Position numbers and translations under genes: made by a program
Origin: Torreya grandis
Lineage: Eukaryota; Streptophyta; Pinopsida; Cupressales; Taxaceae
Assembly: GCA_037957365.1 (NCBI GenBank)
Contig: JARHVA010000006.1
Span: 10,746,001-10,810,000 of the forward strand
Reading direction: 5' to 3'
Length of the DNA: 64,000 nucleotides
Notes under the pieces: generated by a model
Seen by the model: only the letters and a program-made list of their open reading frames with translations
What the model was told of the DNA's origin: nothing
The model's database searches: none
In this document: positions 1 through 12,429 of the stretch, one piece after another
How positions within the stretch are numbered: position 1 is the stretch's first letter
Layout of the letters: each line of letters begins with the position of its first letter

Positions 1-7
1 TACAGTT

Positions 8-1940
8 GAAGAAAAATATGCATCATGGGAGGAAGTAGCTTACACAATAGAATAATGAGTCGGATAATAAGAAAATAAGCACCAAAAGGAATAGGCCCAA
101 CAACAACAAGATCAACAAGGAAGTCATCGAGTTAAAGAATCCTAGGCCATGAAAAAGTCCCAAGACACAGAGGTTGATCAATAAAAGGTTATCAAGGTGG
201 CCAAGAAGGTACACAAGCCTACTAATGAAATAAAGTAGGCATAAGAGGTACACTAGAAGAAGATGGATGAAGAGTAGGGGAATACAAAGGTTTTACTTGA
301 TATCAAGGCCAAAGGAGAAGAAGATAATCAATAATAGGATGTAGTGGCGTAGACAAAGAAGGCTCTAGAGGATGATGCTCTCACACAATACTAATCCAAG
401 CAAGATGTGAAAAATAATAAAGAAGAAGAAGATGAAGTCCTATAGGAATAACAAGTTCAAGTGTAGGAACAACAAGAAAGTGTAGCCAAGGTGTAGGATT
501 AAGTAGTAGCATAGGCATAGGCTAAGGCTGAATAAGATAAATTAGTTTCACTTAAGGAATATAAGGAAGAAGAGCATGTGAAAAATATATAAGAGGAGGA
601 AATAGAGAAAAATAAAGCTACCAAGGATGAGCTTAATAGGAAAGCAATGGAGGAAGCTAAAATAAAATAGACCAAATATGTTGCAGAATAACTTGAGACT
701 ACAACATATATTATGGCATAACAACAATAAGTGTCTAAATAACAAGCTAGGTTAGAGTAGCTAGAGTAATTAGAAGATCAACCTACAAATACAACAAGTG
801 AGCAACAATCAACTTTGCCTCTAGGAGGAGTTTGACTATGGGACATTTCAATAGTGAGTGCTCGGCACACCACCTTCTCACTTCTACTTGTGACCATGCC
901 ATACCCTAATCTTTTAGCTACCATGGGAACATTGGCAACATTCTCACTCTAGAAAAAAACATCATTAGATGTTTCTTGATTTCCACTAAAGAAATAGTTA
1001 GAGAGCATTGTGATATTTTAGGATTCTATTGCACAAAAGGCCACCTCTATAGAGTAAGAGATTGATCAATCCAATGTCAAAAATATAGAGTTTAAGGCTA
1101 GATTGCATGAAGATGACAAGCTTATCTAAGACACTTGTATCAAGTTAGTCACTCAAGTAACTAGGGACCAAGTAATGTTTGACCAGTGAAGATTCAAGAC
1201 ACTTGCCTCTGAGTTAACCAAAGACTGATACGTAACATAAAATTTCACATAATTAGAACATTGGTCTAAGATGTCAAGGTTGAGGTTGCCACTCTCATCA
1301 CTCTATTAAATGAGTACCAAGGAATTTTTTATGTTGTCATACTTCAAGCTCAACATGTTGCATGTAATATACTGGACTAGAGGCAATAATTAGATACCTC
1401 TTTAGCCAGTTCTAGTGCAGAGTTTATAATGGGCACCACTATCAAAGTAACCATGGCCAACCACACTATAAATAGTGAGGAGAAGGATGGAACACTCTAA
1501 GACTCACTCAATTCTAGGGATAATGTGTGTGACAATATTTTGAATTGGTTGAGTCAGCTTTTGTACAATTCCTTCACCAGTCTCTAAGCTCAATGACATG
1601 AAAAAAAATGGAGTAGCTAAGTGTAGATATTAAAACAAGGGTCATTAAAATTAGGTCAACATTGATCATAATGGATAATGCAAATCTCAAGTATTTCATT
1701 AATTTCCATGCTCTATTGCACACCCTCTTGTGATTGATCTAAGAAGTGATGCTAGATTAGAATGCCTATAAAATGGATCTAATTCTATTCAACATAGTTA
1801 CCTAGATTATCAATACACCTATGTATAAGCCACCCTTAGAGATCTAGTAGATCATCACTCAATGTAAGGTTACACAATCCTAACCCAAGGACTCTTTCGG
1901 TCAAACATCATCTGCATCTATGCCACCATCATCAAGTTAA
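8..1940 (+). pseudogene. Decayed K/E/Q-rich ORF, family unknown
   Basis: A protein-like frame enters from the left edge. Up to about position 830 it is one frame (codons from base 8), very rich in Glu, Lys and Gln, so probably coiled coil. It carries about 32 in-frame stops, of which about 30 are TAA or TAG and sit where Gln would fit. Coding character then shifts frame at least twice (codons from 1309 in the middle part, another frame to the end) and finishes in a Ser/Pro-rich tail with TAA at 1938-1940. I recognise no catalytic motif, zinc knuckle or gag domain. It could be an accessory ORF upstream of the G1 gag, as some Tat-lineage elements have, or the end of a different element whose 5' part lies outside the window. 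Neither is shown. Confidence 0.5.
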
Positions 1941-2812
1941 GTACTGTGCATAGTACAAATTTTGAAATTTTTTTGTAACATTTTGTATTCAGGATGATTT
2001 AGTAAGACAATTGGGACTATTTTGGTTTAAAACCTGTAAAGTGTAGTCACTCGGTTATGTCAACCTATTGAAAAATTATAAAGGGTGGTAGGTTAGTACA
2101 TTACTTAGTTGAAAACCTAAAAGGGTAGCTAAGTAGTGCGTAAGAGGTGAAAATTAGAAATGATGCTTTGAGTGAATACTGTGAATCTCATTAGTCTAAC
2201 CATTTCTTTAGCCTCTAGTCGCTTATGTATTCTTAGAGATCCTATGATGTTGTCTCATGATGAGATAACATTTTAAGTCTGAGAAAGTGTTTGTAAAAGA
2301 ACAAGGATTGTAAAGCTGCATAGGATATTTGTCCAATATTCATGCATTATGCACTCATTTTATCATTATATAAGTCTATTTTGTCTTATATTCAAGACTT
2401 TTAATAAGCTATAATATGAAGAGACTCAAATTTTGGCACTAAGTATGAGTAGAAGATGAATAGTCATAGACCAGAAACATCTATATATTTACTTTCATTT
2501 GTAATAAGAAGAGGGTTCCACTTTTTAGAAGAGATCAATAGAGATTATCTGGTTATGGTTACCTATATGATTTCTTATTATGTTCCTTGCATACACTCTT
2601 ATGTGTAATATTTTGGTTACTTTATGTCTAACTATTTTGAATGCATTATTTCAGTCTATAAAATGTTGGTTGTTCTTAATTCCTCAATAACACAAGATTA
2701 TTAATGTTTTCTATATTTTGTCATCCAAATTTTTATCTTTATATAGTAAAATATTTTTCACAAATGAAGTATATCACATCTATCCTCATCCTTATCATGT
2801 TCTGATTCTTTA
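1941..2812. other. Non-coding stretch between the K/E/Q ORF and G1 gag
   Basis: No reading frame with protein-like composition is visible. Immediately after the stop of the preceding ORF is a 16-base near-palindrome (1941-1956). The rest is AT-rich. It may contain the G1 5' leader or 5' LTR, but I found no matching copy on the 3' side to prove an LTR. The last bases before 2813 look like a 3' splice acceptor (pyrimidine-rich run ending in TAG), which is only suggestive. Confidence 0.4.
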
Positions 2813-2955
2813 GGAACCTCTGCTAGTAGTGATGCCTTTGTTTAAGACCCATTTGGTGATGTTGTAGTTTGTGAGGTAGATTCATATCCCCCTTACACTA
2901 CTCAATATATAGAACAAGGCCAAGATCCATTAGCATATTACTTGGTTAATATACC
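2813..2955 (+). pseudogene. gag: G1 gag, N-terminal fragment
   Basis: About 47 codons of open, protein-like sequence, Asp/Pro/Tyr/Gln-rich, interrupted by one TAA at a Gln-compatible position. The frame runs straight into the left end of element A at 2956 and resumes in phase at 19527, after the duplicated target site. The remaining N-terminus is not identified because the sequence upstream of 2813 is not clearly coding. Confidence 0.6.
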
Positions 2956-3265
2956 TATTGGAGAGTTTTCAATGATGTCATGGTGATGTCATGGAGGTGT
3001 CCATGTGAGTGGATAAAGTTCCTTGATAGTCTAAGTGACAATGACAAAGTGTGCAATTTGCTTATCCTAGTATGCTTGACGTAGGCTTGGTTGATCTTGA
3101 GATTTTGACTATTTAGAGATTATTAGGGATGAGTCTAAAGTATTGAGATTGTGTAAGAGTTCATATCAGAGGTCAAGGATGCATTGAGTGATTGTGTTCA
3201 TAAGTGTAATTATTCTAGTATTCCATAGTTCTCATCTAGACATTTTGGGTCTAAGGGCAAAAAAA

Positions 3266-3860
3266 TCTAAGTAGGCAGTTTGCTAACATCACCATTGCCA
3301 CGTGTGGATGAGTCAAGGGGAGTTGGTCATATGGTTATGATCACATTTGTTCCTAGTTACTATGCACTAAAATTTAGGTCATGTGACAAAGAGCAACATA
3401 ATCTATGCAAGTACAAAGTTGGGCTCCTAGGTAGTTTGACAATGTTTTCCCATAGCCAAATTTACAATATCGTAAGAAAAGCTGAGTAGACATTTTGATG
3501 TAGTCATATTTCACACATGTGGTAGTTTAAAAATAAAATGATAATATGGGTTTTCTTAGTTTTGTTCTTAGTTGATATGTAATAAATTTCAGGTCATGCA
3601 ATGAATCACATCAAAATATATGCATATGTAAAGTTGGTCTTCTAGATAGTTCTTGACATAGTTGGCTCTGTGGTAGAAAAATTTAAGTAAGCAGATTAAT
3701 GGAGTTATATCTCACATGCATAAAGGTTCTAAGTTTAGATTGATATATGGTTGGATTCTCCTATGTGAGATCATATGGTCCAAATTTTATATAATGAATC
3801 TAAGCACAACAAACATTATTGAGGTTCAAAGTTAGCTTTCTAGGCAAATTACAATAATCC
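3266..3860 (+). repeat. Three ~200-base degenerate tandem repeats inside the A 5' LTR
   Basis: Units start near 3266, 3481 and 3682. Each runs through recognisable blocks: a GAGTAGGCAG-like start, a CACATGTG-like block, TCATATGG, a block reading roughly CTAAAATTTAGGTCATGTGA, then AAAGTTGG and CTTCTAGGTAG, and in the first two a GTAGAAAA-like end. The same array is in the 3' LTR (about 16890-17475), and two related units occur at 59879-60300. Confidence 0.7.
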
Positions 3861-3922
3861 CCATCATCATTTTTTCATGATGTTAAAGATCAAGATCAGA
3901 TCGAGATCTAATGGTTCACATG

Positions 3923-4193
<271 letters not shown>

Positions 4194-6143
4194 GTGAATA
4201 GTAGTTCAAATGGGTCAAAGTGTTCAATTATTAAACTAGGTAAAGACTAAGCTCCTTACAAAAATATCAATAGAGCATGTTTGTTCCAATGTGTCAAGAA
4301 GTAGCAAGATGAGGACAAATGTTCAATGTTTAATGTTGAGCAAAGGTAAAGACCAAATTTTTTTAGAAGATAAATTGTGAGATATTTTTCATATTGATCA
4401 AGATCAATGGTACTTATTAAATTCAATAGGTCAAAGTGATAATTGATTAAAATTGTTTAAGTAAGGACAATCTCACAAAGATCGATAGTGTGTATGTGGT
4501 CAAGATTGCAAGATTGCACGAGATGAGGTCAATTATTTAAAGTTTAACATTTGGTCAATGGTGAAATATGAGTTAAAGTTATAAGAGGATTGATGGTGTG
4601 TATTTAATATAAGATTAAAGGGCATGAGATGTGATCAAAGTGACTAAGGTTTAACTATGACCATTTGAATTTAAATATTCAAATTTGTGAAGGAAAGACC
4701 AATGTCTATTTTTTGGGCCATATCTTTTGATACAGGTAGAATTTTATCATGGTGTTAAAAAATAATTTGTATAAGACTCCAAGGTCAATCTATCAATATA
4801 AATTTTAAGATATAAAAGTGTGTACAATCAAAGTTATGAAGGTTCAAAGTTTATTGTGTTTTCGTACATGTTCTGCAAGTGACCCAAGAAGGATGTTTGA
4901 GCTTGTTTTGATGTCTCATGATGAATTAGATATTAGAGAGTATTTTAGACTCCATAAGGATGATCTATGTGGTTTTTATAAGTGTGATCAATCCATATTT
5001 AGTATGAAAAAAAATTAAGAAGTTGATTATGTGTTCATTCATGGTGTTCCTGAGTACAAGGTCAGTGTTTGAGTTGATTGAGCATATGTAGAGGTGAGCA
5101 GAGATGATTGTGATCATTTGAGGATGAATAAGGGATCATGTAGAGAGGACATATACTTTTTAAAGTGGTATTGTGTTCTTTTTTTTCTCAATGAAGTGTT
5201 AAATGGTTGAATAGGTCTTCATGAGACTTATAAGAGCTACAAGGGCCTAATTGAAAGGTGTAGTTGTTTAAGGGTGACCCATAGATGCTATGACCAACCT
5301 ATGAATATTATTTTGAGATGTGTATTGATGTAAGAGAAGAATTAAGAGTTAAGGTTAGTTTAATGTCCAACCAAGGTGTTGATAATCATGTATGCTCTAT
5401 AAATAGTGAAACCAAATATGACGGTTTCTAGGTGTGTGAGAGGCTTTTGTGTGTGGTTTAGAGCAAAGGGTTGAGAGGAAAAAGAGATTAAGTGTGCCCA
5501 ATGAATGGGTTTTTGACTATAAATAACTAAGTTCCATGTGTATGACCATTTGGTCATATTGTTGATGTGGTGATAGAGTTGTTATTGAGTGAAGAGTGAT
5601 CCAAAAGGTGGCTTTGGATGCATTGAGTGTGTAGAGTCAAAGAAAGTTGTTGTACTTTGCATCTCCATCAAATTAGCAAGAAATTAGTGTTTTAAGAGAT
5701 GTTATATTCATAGGTGTTGTTGTGGATACTCAAAATCTAGGGGGTTTTAGCCTCTTTGCAAGGTGAAATTTGTTAAAGGTCTAGCTGTTGTGGTAACTCA
5801 GCTAGACATGTGTAGTAACTCCTTGTGAGATTACAATCTAACTAAAATAAGGGATGGTAATTCCTTGATCAGTTTATGCTAGTATATATTAGTTATTTTT
5901 ATTATAATATAGTATTCCAATTGTAAGTTTTAGTGGGTTTTTCTCCTAAGAGGGTTCTCCACATATGTCATGTGTTATGTGCTTGATCTTGCATTATATC
6001 TCTTATTCATTGCTATGAATGATGTGTATGCTTCATGAATGCTTATGGTAACTGATTGAGAGTTTTGAAAGGTTTGAAATTGAAGTTAGATTATCTAGTC
6101 TCATTGATTCACCCCTCCCCCCAGTGATTATACCACTAACAAT

Positions 6144-6158
6144 TGGTATTAGAGCAGG
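6144..6158 (+). promoter_or_regulatory. Primer binding site of element A (initiator Met tRNA type)
   Basis: TGGTATTAGAGCAGG lies three bases after the 5' LTR. It matches the plant Copia signature TGGTATCAGAGC at all but one position, a C-to-T change. This fixes the element on the + strand. Confidence 0.88.
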
Positions 6159-6204
6159 TCCTTTGGTAAAAGCTTGATAACTTGAAGGTGATCCAAGATA
6201 TAAT

Positions 6205-8757
6205 ATGGATAATCATTAAATTCAAGGAGGTTTCTCTACTAAGCAAGAACTGATGTTCAATAGATCCAATTATGTCTCTTGGAGTGTAAGGATGAGGACA
6301 TACATTATGTCCCTAAGGTTTGATGTGTGGAAATCTATTATGGATGGTTATGTTTCTCCTACTACTACATCTAGTGCTATAGACAAGAAGTTGTTTAAGA
6401 ATAACTCTAAGGCAATGAATGCCATTACTTATGGTCTTATAGAGACTGAGTTCACCAAGGTAATCCATTGTAAATCTACTAAAGAGATATGGGACAAACT
6501 GTAGATCATTTATGAAAGAGATTCAAAGGTTATGTTGGCAAAGTTGCAAACTCACCAAAGACAATTTGAGAGTCTTAAGATGAAGGAAGAAGATTATGTG
6601 GCATCATTTCTATAAAGAGTTGATGATATTGTGAACATCATTAGAGGTCTTAGAGAGAAACTTGAAGAGGATACTATAATTTAAGAGGTATTAAGGTCTC
6701 TATCCCTCAAGTGTGATCCAAAATTATCTTCTATAGAATAAAGACATGATCTTACTCAATTAAACATGGATCGATTGCAAGGCACCCTTACTGCTTATAA
6801 GATGAGAGTAAATGATAATATACCACCAAATAAGGAAGTAGCATTCAAGATAGAAATGAATCCAAAGAAGAAGTTCCAAGGTAATAAACCTAAGGAGGAT
6901 GACATTTATAATATTGATGAGGATGAACTACTTGTTTTGTTTACAAGGAAATTGAAAATAGGTTCAGGCAAGTATAAGGGTAAACTACCCTTCAAATGCT
7001 TCAATTGTGGAGAGCTAGGACATTTTTCTAGAAAGTTCCCTCATAAGCATGATGATGAAGAACATGGTGAAGACCAAGATGAAGACAAGAAGAGTTACAA
7101 GAAGAAAGAATTTAGAATGTATAATAAAAAGAATAATTTCTTCAAGAACAAGAAGAGTCTCTACACCAATAAAGATTGTAGCTCATCAGATGAGAGTGAA
7201 GATAGTGATTCATAGTATGATCATGAAGATGATGGTCTTGTTGAAGATGAATCCTTCATCATGGTTAAGGAAGGAAGTTGTTCATATCAAAAGGAGTCTA
7301 CTTGGAATGATTTAGATAATGATAAATATGAGGTGGATTATGATATTTAATTGATGGATGCACTTAAAGAACTAAAGACTGAGAAGAAGATTAACAAGAA
7401 GATGAAGTCACAAATCAAGGACTATGAGGAGTAATTCAGTGTGTATGAAGAAATAATGAATGAAGACACCAAGGAGCATGAAGATATGGTGAAACATATT
7501 AGTTATCAATTATAAATACTATCTACAATATTGAAAGCTAAAGAATATGAATGTTCAAGATATGTCATTGAAATTTGAGTTAGAGAAGACATCTAGTAAG
7601 GTGAAGTCATTTGTGAGATTTGAAAAGAGATCAAGTAATCTAGATAATATTCTAAATGATCAAAAGTATGCCAGTGATAGAATTGGTCTTGGATAAAAAG
7701 AAGAACCAAAGAACACAACTCAAGACAAGATGAAGACTAATGTGAACAAGAATAATCTAACTTTGAAGACAAATCATCAAATAAGGAATGAAGGTGTTGG
7801 TAGAATAAATAAAAATCAGATCAGACAACCAAATGCCATGAGGTATGTAAGTTTCAATGGTTAATGTTACACATGTAATCATTTTGGGCATAGAACTAGA
7901 GAATGTAAGAGACCTATTAGAAATAAGTTTGCATCGAACTATGATGGGGGTCATCGATCAAAAGGCGTGAACAAAGTTAAGTGTTTTAATTGTCTTGATG
8001 AGGGACACTTTGCTAAGTAGTGTCCAAATAAGGTAAGGCAAGGTGAGTCTTATTAAAAAGAAAGAGTTTGTTTCAGTTGTTATGACATAAGACACATTGC
8101 AATATTTTGTCCATATCAGGTAGTGCAAGTTGATTTCACTTCACAAATAATGGTTTACTACAACTGTGAGAAAATTGGTCACATTGCTAGATTATGCAAG
8201 TAAAGGCCATAAAGTCAAAATGAGTTCAATCAGGATCCTAAAGTGCAAGGAAGAAGGCAAGTTAACTCATGGAAACCAAAGGTGGTAAGTATGAGTTATA
8301 ATGGGTCTACTAGTATAAGTAATTTGTTTGCTATGGTAGAGAATGCTATAGAAGTTGAAGAGTGTCAAGGGCTCTCATTATCTGCTCATGTTATGGATAA
8401 AGAGATCGAGCTCAAGGAGAGGACCAAGGTATTGGTTGAGGATACTTATGAGGTGAATATGGATCTAAGTGAACATCCTATTATTGTTGAGCATGTATCA
8501 TGCAAAGAACATCAATTGTTTATGCCTAGTGATGAGGTTCCTAACTGTAAGGTGGATTATTTAGATGAAAAGGTATGTCATGAATATATGTTGTCTCCAT
8601 GTATTTTCAATTCAATCCTAGAAGAAAAAAATATTGTAGTGGATGATCGTGTTTCTTCTCTTAAGCCTAAGAAGAAGAAGAACTACAAGTATCATATGAT
8701 CAAGGAAGAAAAGGAATATGAGGAATTATGGGAAACTCCTGGTGTCACATTGTTCTA
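6205..8757 (+). pseudogene. gag: Element A Copia gag (UBN2 type) with five zinc knuckles, decayed
   Basis: The gag polyprotein would package element RNA in cytoplasmic particles. ATG 6205 is chosen because the frame runs from it through a Copia-style N-terminus (FNRSNYVSWSVRMRTYI near 6256-6306) with a UBN2-like body to about 6760. A first zinc knuckle is at 6997-7038, followed by a Lys/Asp/Glu-rich region. A frameshift near 7550 moves coding to the second frame, which carries four more knuckles (7865-7906, 7982-8023, 8069-8110, 8156-8197) and an acidic tail ending TAG at 8756-8758. The nine in-frame stops of the first part and six of the second are all TAA/TAG at positions that suit Gln. Knuckle 1 has Phe for its last Cys, knuckle 5 has Tyr for its first, and knuckle 3 contains a stop. 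No pol follows. Confidence 0.85.
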
Positions 8758-10126
8758 GGACATTGTAAAATAAGGTGTCTCTACCTATGCTTCTTAGGAG
8801 ACCTCTTTTTGTGGAAAAGTAATTTTGTGTGCTCAATTTCATAATATCAATTAGTATGGAGAAGGTCATTTGTTAAGGGGGAGCAATAAGTTCATGAGCT
8901 TGTTTTAAAGGTTTGAGAAGGAGTTATAGTGTAAGTTAAATTGAAGGTTTCTAAGTGGAAAAGGAGGATGTGTGAGTTTTCAAGATGATTTTTTTGCATA
9001 TAAAGGTTTTTTGACCTAATTCTAGTATGTTGTAGGTGGTTTTTGGGTCTGAAGATATGTTGAAGTCGAATTAGAGATTTTTGAGTGTTCTCAATTTTCT
9101 TAGTTTTGGCTTAAGGGCTAGCAGACCTAAAATGGGTTATAGGATGTATGGGTTTCCAAAGATATGGAACCTCAAATATTAGTCTAGAAGTGTGTAATGG
9201 TTGTCTCTAAGTGTGTAAGAAGTTTTAGATATGGGCATTGACCAAAAGGAGGTTTGTTGACTTTGTTTGTTTTGAGATTCTAGTATTTTGAGCTATGCTA
9301 GAAAATTGGTTTGCCTTAAAATTTGAAGTCTAAGGCTTATTAATAGGTTGAATGGGCCAAATTGGTTTTCAAATAAATCTTCATAGAGATCTGAATATTT
9401 TTTTTTTAAAATTATTCATTTTTTTGTCAAGATGAAGGCCTAATTGACTAGTAGCTTTGTGAAGGAAGTATGTTATAGAGGATGATCTAGGTGATTAAAA
9501 TTTGTGCTATTTAGAGGGAATATGAGAGTGCTTCAGATATGAAGTTTCAAGTTTTGAAGTTACTTCTAATAAAAGTTGTGGGCTATGCAAGTTCTAGGTA
9601 GGGCTACAAGGAGTCTAGAAAGGCCTAGTGAGAAAAAGAGTGATTTGTGTTATGTTTCTCCAAAAGATAAAAGTATGAGCATTTCAAGGAGATTTATTAG
9701 GTTGATTTAGAGCATGTTTATTATTTGGTGAGTGGCATGAAGTTCTGTTGGTGGTCCTTGTGGTAGCTTGAGATAGAAGGCTAGTAAGCCTGTATGGTGG
9801 TTCTTCATGGTTTGTGGAGATCTGAAGATGCTCAGGAGGTAAAATTGATCATAAATATTAGGGGGAGTATGATAAAATGTTTTTTGGTTATTTATATCAT
9901 ATTTTAGTGTGTTTTTTTGTATTTTATTCATTGATTGCAGTGCTTGGTTGAAGAAGAGTGTTAGCTTATTGCAAGAGGAAGTTGTCAAGGTAAGAAGAGG
10001 TAAGATCAAGGTAAGGGGAGTTTTTATCATCTTTATAATATGGTACTATAATATTGATGGTATTTTTATGTCTTTAAGATCATATTGTGTCCACTTTATC
10101 ATTGTGTCAAAGGGGGAGAAAGTTAC
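8758..10126 (+). other. Element A 3' non-coding region with repeated polypurine motifs
   Basis: No protein-like frame is visible. Purine runs containing GGGGGAG occur at about 8873-8884, 9859-9870 and 10108-10118, in addition to the terminal polypurine tract beside the 3' LTR. The open frames at 9909-10166 and its antisense lack any family resemblance. The region ends at GTTAC (10122-10126), the duplicated target of element B. Confidence 0.6.
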
Positions 10127-10290
10127 TGTTGATGCAGGAAATTACACCCAGGGCAAGGAGGCCTAGTTCCTGCCTTCTCCTCACAACATGGAAACTCCCC
10201 TCTCACTTATGGGACCAGTGAAGATGGAGGGGAGAGTCTCTAGATAAGGGCTAGCTCCCTTTGATGCATCATGTTTGTTCTAACAATTGT

Positions 10291-10328
<38 letters not shown>

Positions 10329-11558
10329 GATATATAAAAAGGGGGGATGAAAAGGGAGAAAGATGAGGAAAACAAACTACTCTAAAGAGTTGATGCACCA
10401 AAATAAAGGTGACCTTCACACACCCACACTGAAACCAGACAAACACATACATACACTACACATTTGGCAGAAGGATGAGGCTACTGGAAACTGGCAAGGA
10501 GCCCTTAATGGAAGATACAAAAAAAGAAAGAGATCACCAAAGGTGCTGTGAGACACACATTTATGTAGTAACTTCCTCTATTTCACACTTCTCAAATACT
10601 GCTCTTCTCCTGTCAGCTGCAGAGATGGCACCTTATAGATAAAAGGTATGTTGGTGTTGAACCTATGAGAGCATCAAGAAAACAATGACTAGACATAGAA
10701 CAAACACTCAAGACATACTTGGATATATCTATCCAAATGGAGGTAAAAACTAATTTTATTTAATTCAGGTGGAAATTTCTAGGGCTACGCCTTAGCAAAA
10801 ATGTGGAAGATCCTTTTCAATAATGAGAAGTTTGTGATATATAGGAGAAAAACAAGAAGAGAACTTGGCACTTCTTTTGGCAAGTTGTAAGTCGTGTCCC
10901 TCATTGGGAAGAGGAAACACTACAATCGATGTCATCATTCTAGAAGAAACCTGCTGGAACCATGCCGTGTGGTCACCCAATCTTGACTTTGGCATTTGAG
11001 TCATCAATGTGAAAGCACAGGCCTATGCCCTTTTCCTGTAAGTAGACTATGATTTTTGTCAATTTTTGTGGTTTGTCCTCTTTCTAAATGCTTGGGCCAT
11101 GCCTTTTCCAATTTACACCATTAGGCAATAAAACATCTTCTGTCTATACCACTTAGAATACTTGACTATTCCATGCCTCGTCATTCTTCTTGCCTTGTCA
11201 CCTCTTGCTTTGTCACCTCTGTCTTCTTGTCTTTTTTGGCCACTTGGCCCTTTGGGTGAACTCCTGGTAGGGTTGTTGTAATTCAGGCTCTTTTTGGTTA
11301 GTATTCCCACATTTGCTTTTAAAACAATGGCTACTTCATTCATTAAACTTTGATAGCTTCATCGACGTCCTCGCGCTTGTTGGCAGTTAGATCCATGCTA
11401 AATTCTGCGGCTTTGCCTTCTCCTTAACAACTCGGCAGGTCACTTTTTTTCCTTAGACGGTCTACGCAGATTTCAGACTACTACCAGGCCTTTGTTGTTC
11501 TCATTTTGGGCTTTGTATGCGGGCTCCCGCGGGCTTGCTTGAATGTTCCACAAACAAT

Positions 11559-11613
11559 TTCCCTGCGGACTTTTATCTGTGAATGTTTTCTCACAGACAA
11601 AAGTCTACGGAAA
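11559..11613. repeat. Perfect-loop inverted repeat in the B left LTR
   Basis: Arms of about 22 bases (11559-11582 and 11591-11613) pair with few mismatches around an eight-base loop. The sister LTR keeps the structure at 15934-15985 with several base changes. It could form a stable RNA hairpin in the LTR transcript. Confidence 0.75.
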
Positions 11614-11779
11614 TTTTGTCTGCATTTGCTTTTGTTTTATATTCTGCAAGCTTTTGCCTTATGTTTTTTAACACGCCTGACCTTTGCATTGTTTTAAGCT
11701 GATCCTAAATTCCTTTTGCCTTTATTAAAAGCTGAGCCTTTACTTGAAATGCCTGCCTTTGTGTTAAGTCGTGTGTGCC

Positions 11780-12050
11780 AATGAACCAAGGACGTTGAAC
11801 CTCCATGAACCAAACCCATTGAACTAAGTATGTTGAACCCAACCCGTTGAACCAAAAAATTGGTTTAATGGTTTAATGGTAGGAAAGTTCAATGCATATT
11901 GAACTGAGGTGCTTGAATTGAGTGGAGAACCTTTTGACTTGAACCAAGCCTATTGAACCAAAATTTGGTTCAACGGTTTGGTTCAACTATGTTAAACTGA
12001 GACGCTGAACTGAGATGAACCAGGCTAAATTGAGCATGAATTGAGCAACC
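11780..12050. repeat. Cluster of TTGAACC / GGTTCAA motifs in the B left LTR
   Basis: About a dozen or more copies of TTGAAC, TGAACC or their complements occur in roughly 270 bases, including GTTGAACC and an almost perfect palindrome near 11945-11985. The same cluster is in the right LTR (about 16155-16420). Spacing is irregular, so it is a dispersed motif field, not a clean tandem array. Confidence 0.7.
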
Positions 12051-12125
12051 CAAAATTGACTGGTTTTTCATAGCAAGGAAGAAGTTGACCACAATTTTGC
12101 CCATGGGCAAAAATTGGTCAATAGA

Positions 12126-12142
12126 TGGTGACTCACAGGGGA
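12126..12142 (+). promoter_or_regulatory. Primer-binding-like sequence at the left internal end of B
   Basis: TGGTGACTCACAGGGGA begins two bases after the left LTR. It resembles the TGGCGACTC...GGGGA primer-binding sequences seen in plant Gypsy elements. If real, B is on the + strand and its ORF is antisense. The opposite end has a competing candidate. Confidence 0.45.
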
Positions 12143-12429
12143 AGCATGCCTAACATGCTTAGAATCTAGTTGCCTTTAAAATCCATTAGGCACAAAGTCA
12201 AATGTAGCTATGAAATAATTACCAATAGCCCAAAAGATTTGAGAATCAAACATGAAGCTTTACCCCACACGCAAAGGGAAACACACAAGGCTAAAAAACA
12301 CTACTTGTGCAAACTGCACTTAGGGAAAACAGGAGAGAAACTAAAAATAAACTATTATGTACAACTAACCAGGAACATTCACCTCCCACCTAGATCGAAA
12401 GGAAAACTTCTCAGGTCCCCTTCTTGGTG

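Larger units (their letters stand above)
10127..12123. repeat. Element B left LTR
   Basis: Matches 14408-16487 throughout. It contains a short CA microsatellite (about 10294-10323) followed by a TATATAAA-like box, a strong inverted repeat at 11559-11613, and a cluster of GTTGAAC/GTTCAAC-type motifs (about 11780-12050). CpG is far more frequent here (for example 11360-11610) than in surrounding sequence. Small open frames such as 11113-11343 and 11506-11697 recur only as LTR sequence and have no recognisable product. Confidence 0.9.

Noticed and set aside
2765..2815. Splice acceptor before G1 gag.
   Set aside because: A pyrimidine-rich TTTAG alone is weak in AT-rich DNA; no matching donor could be argued.
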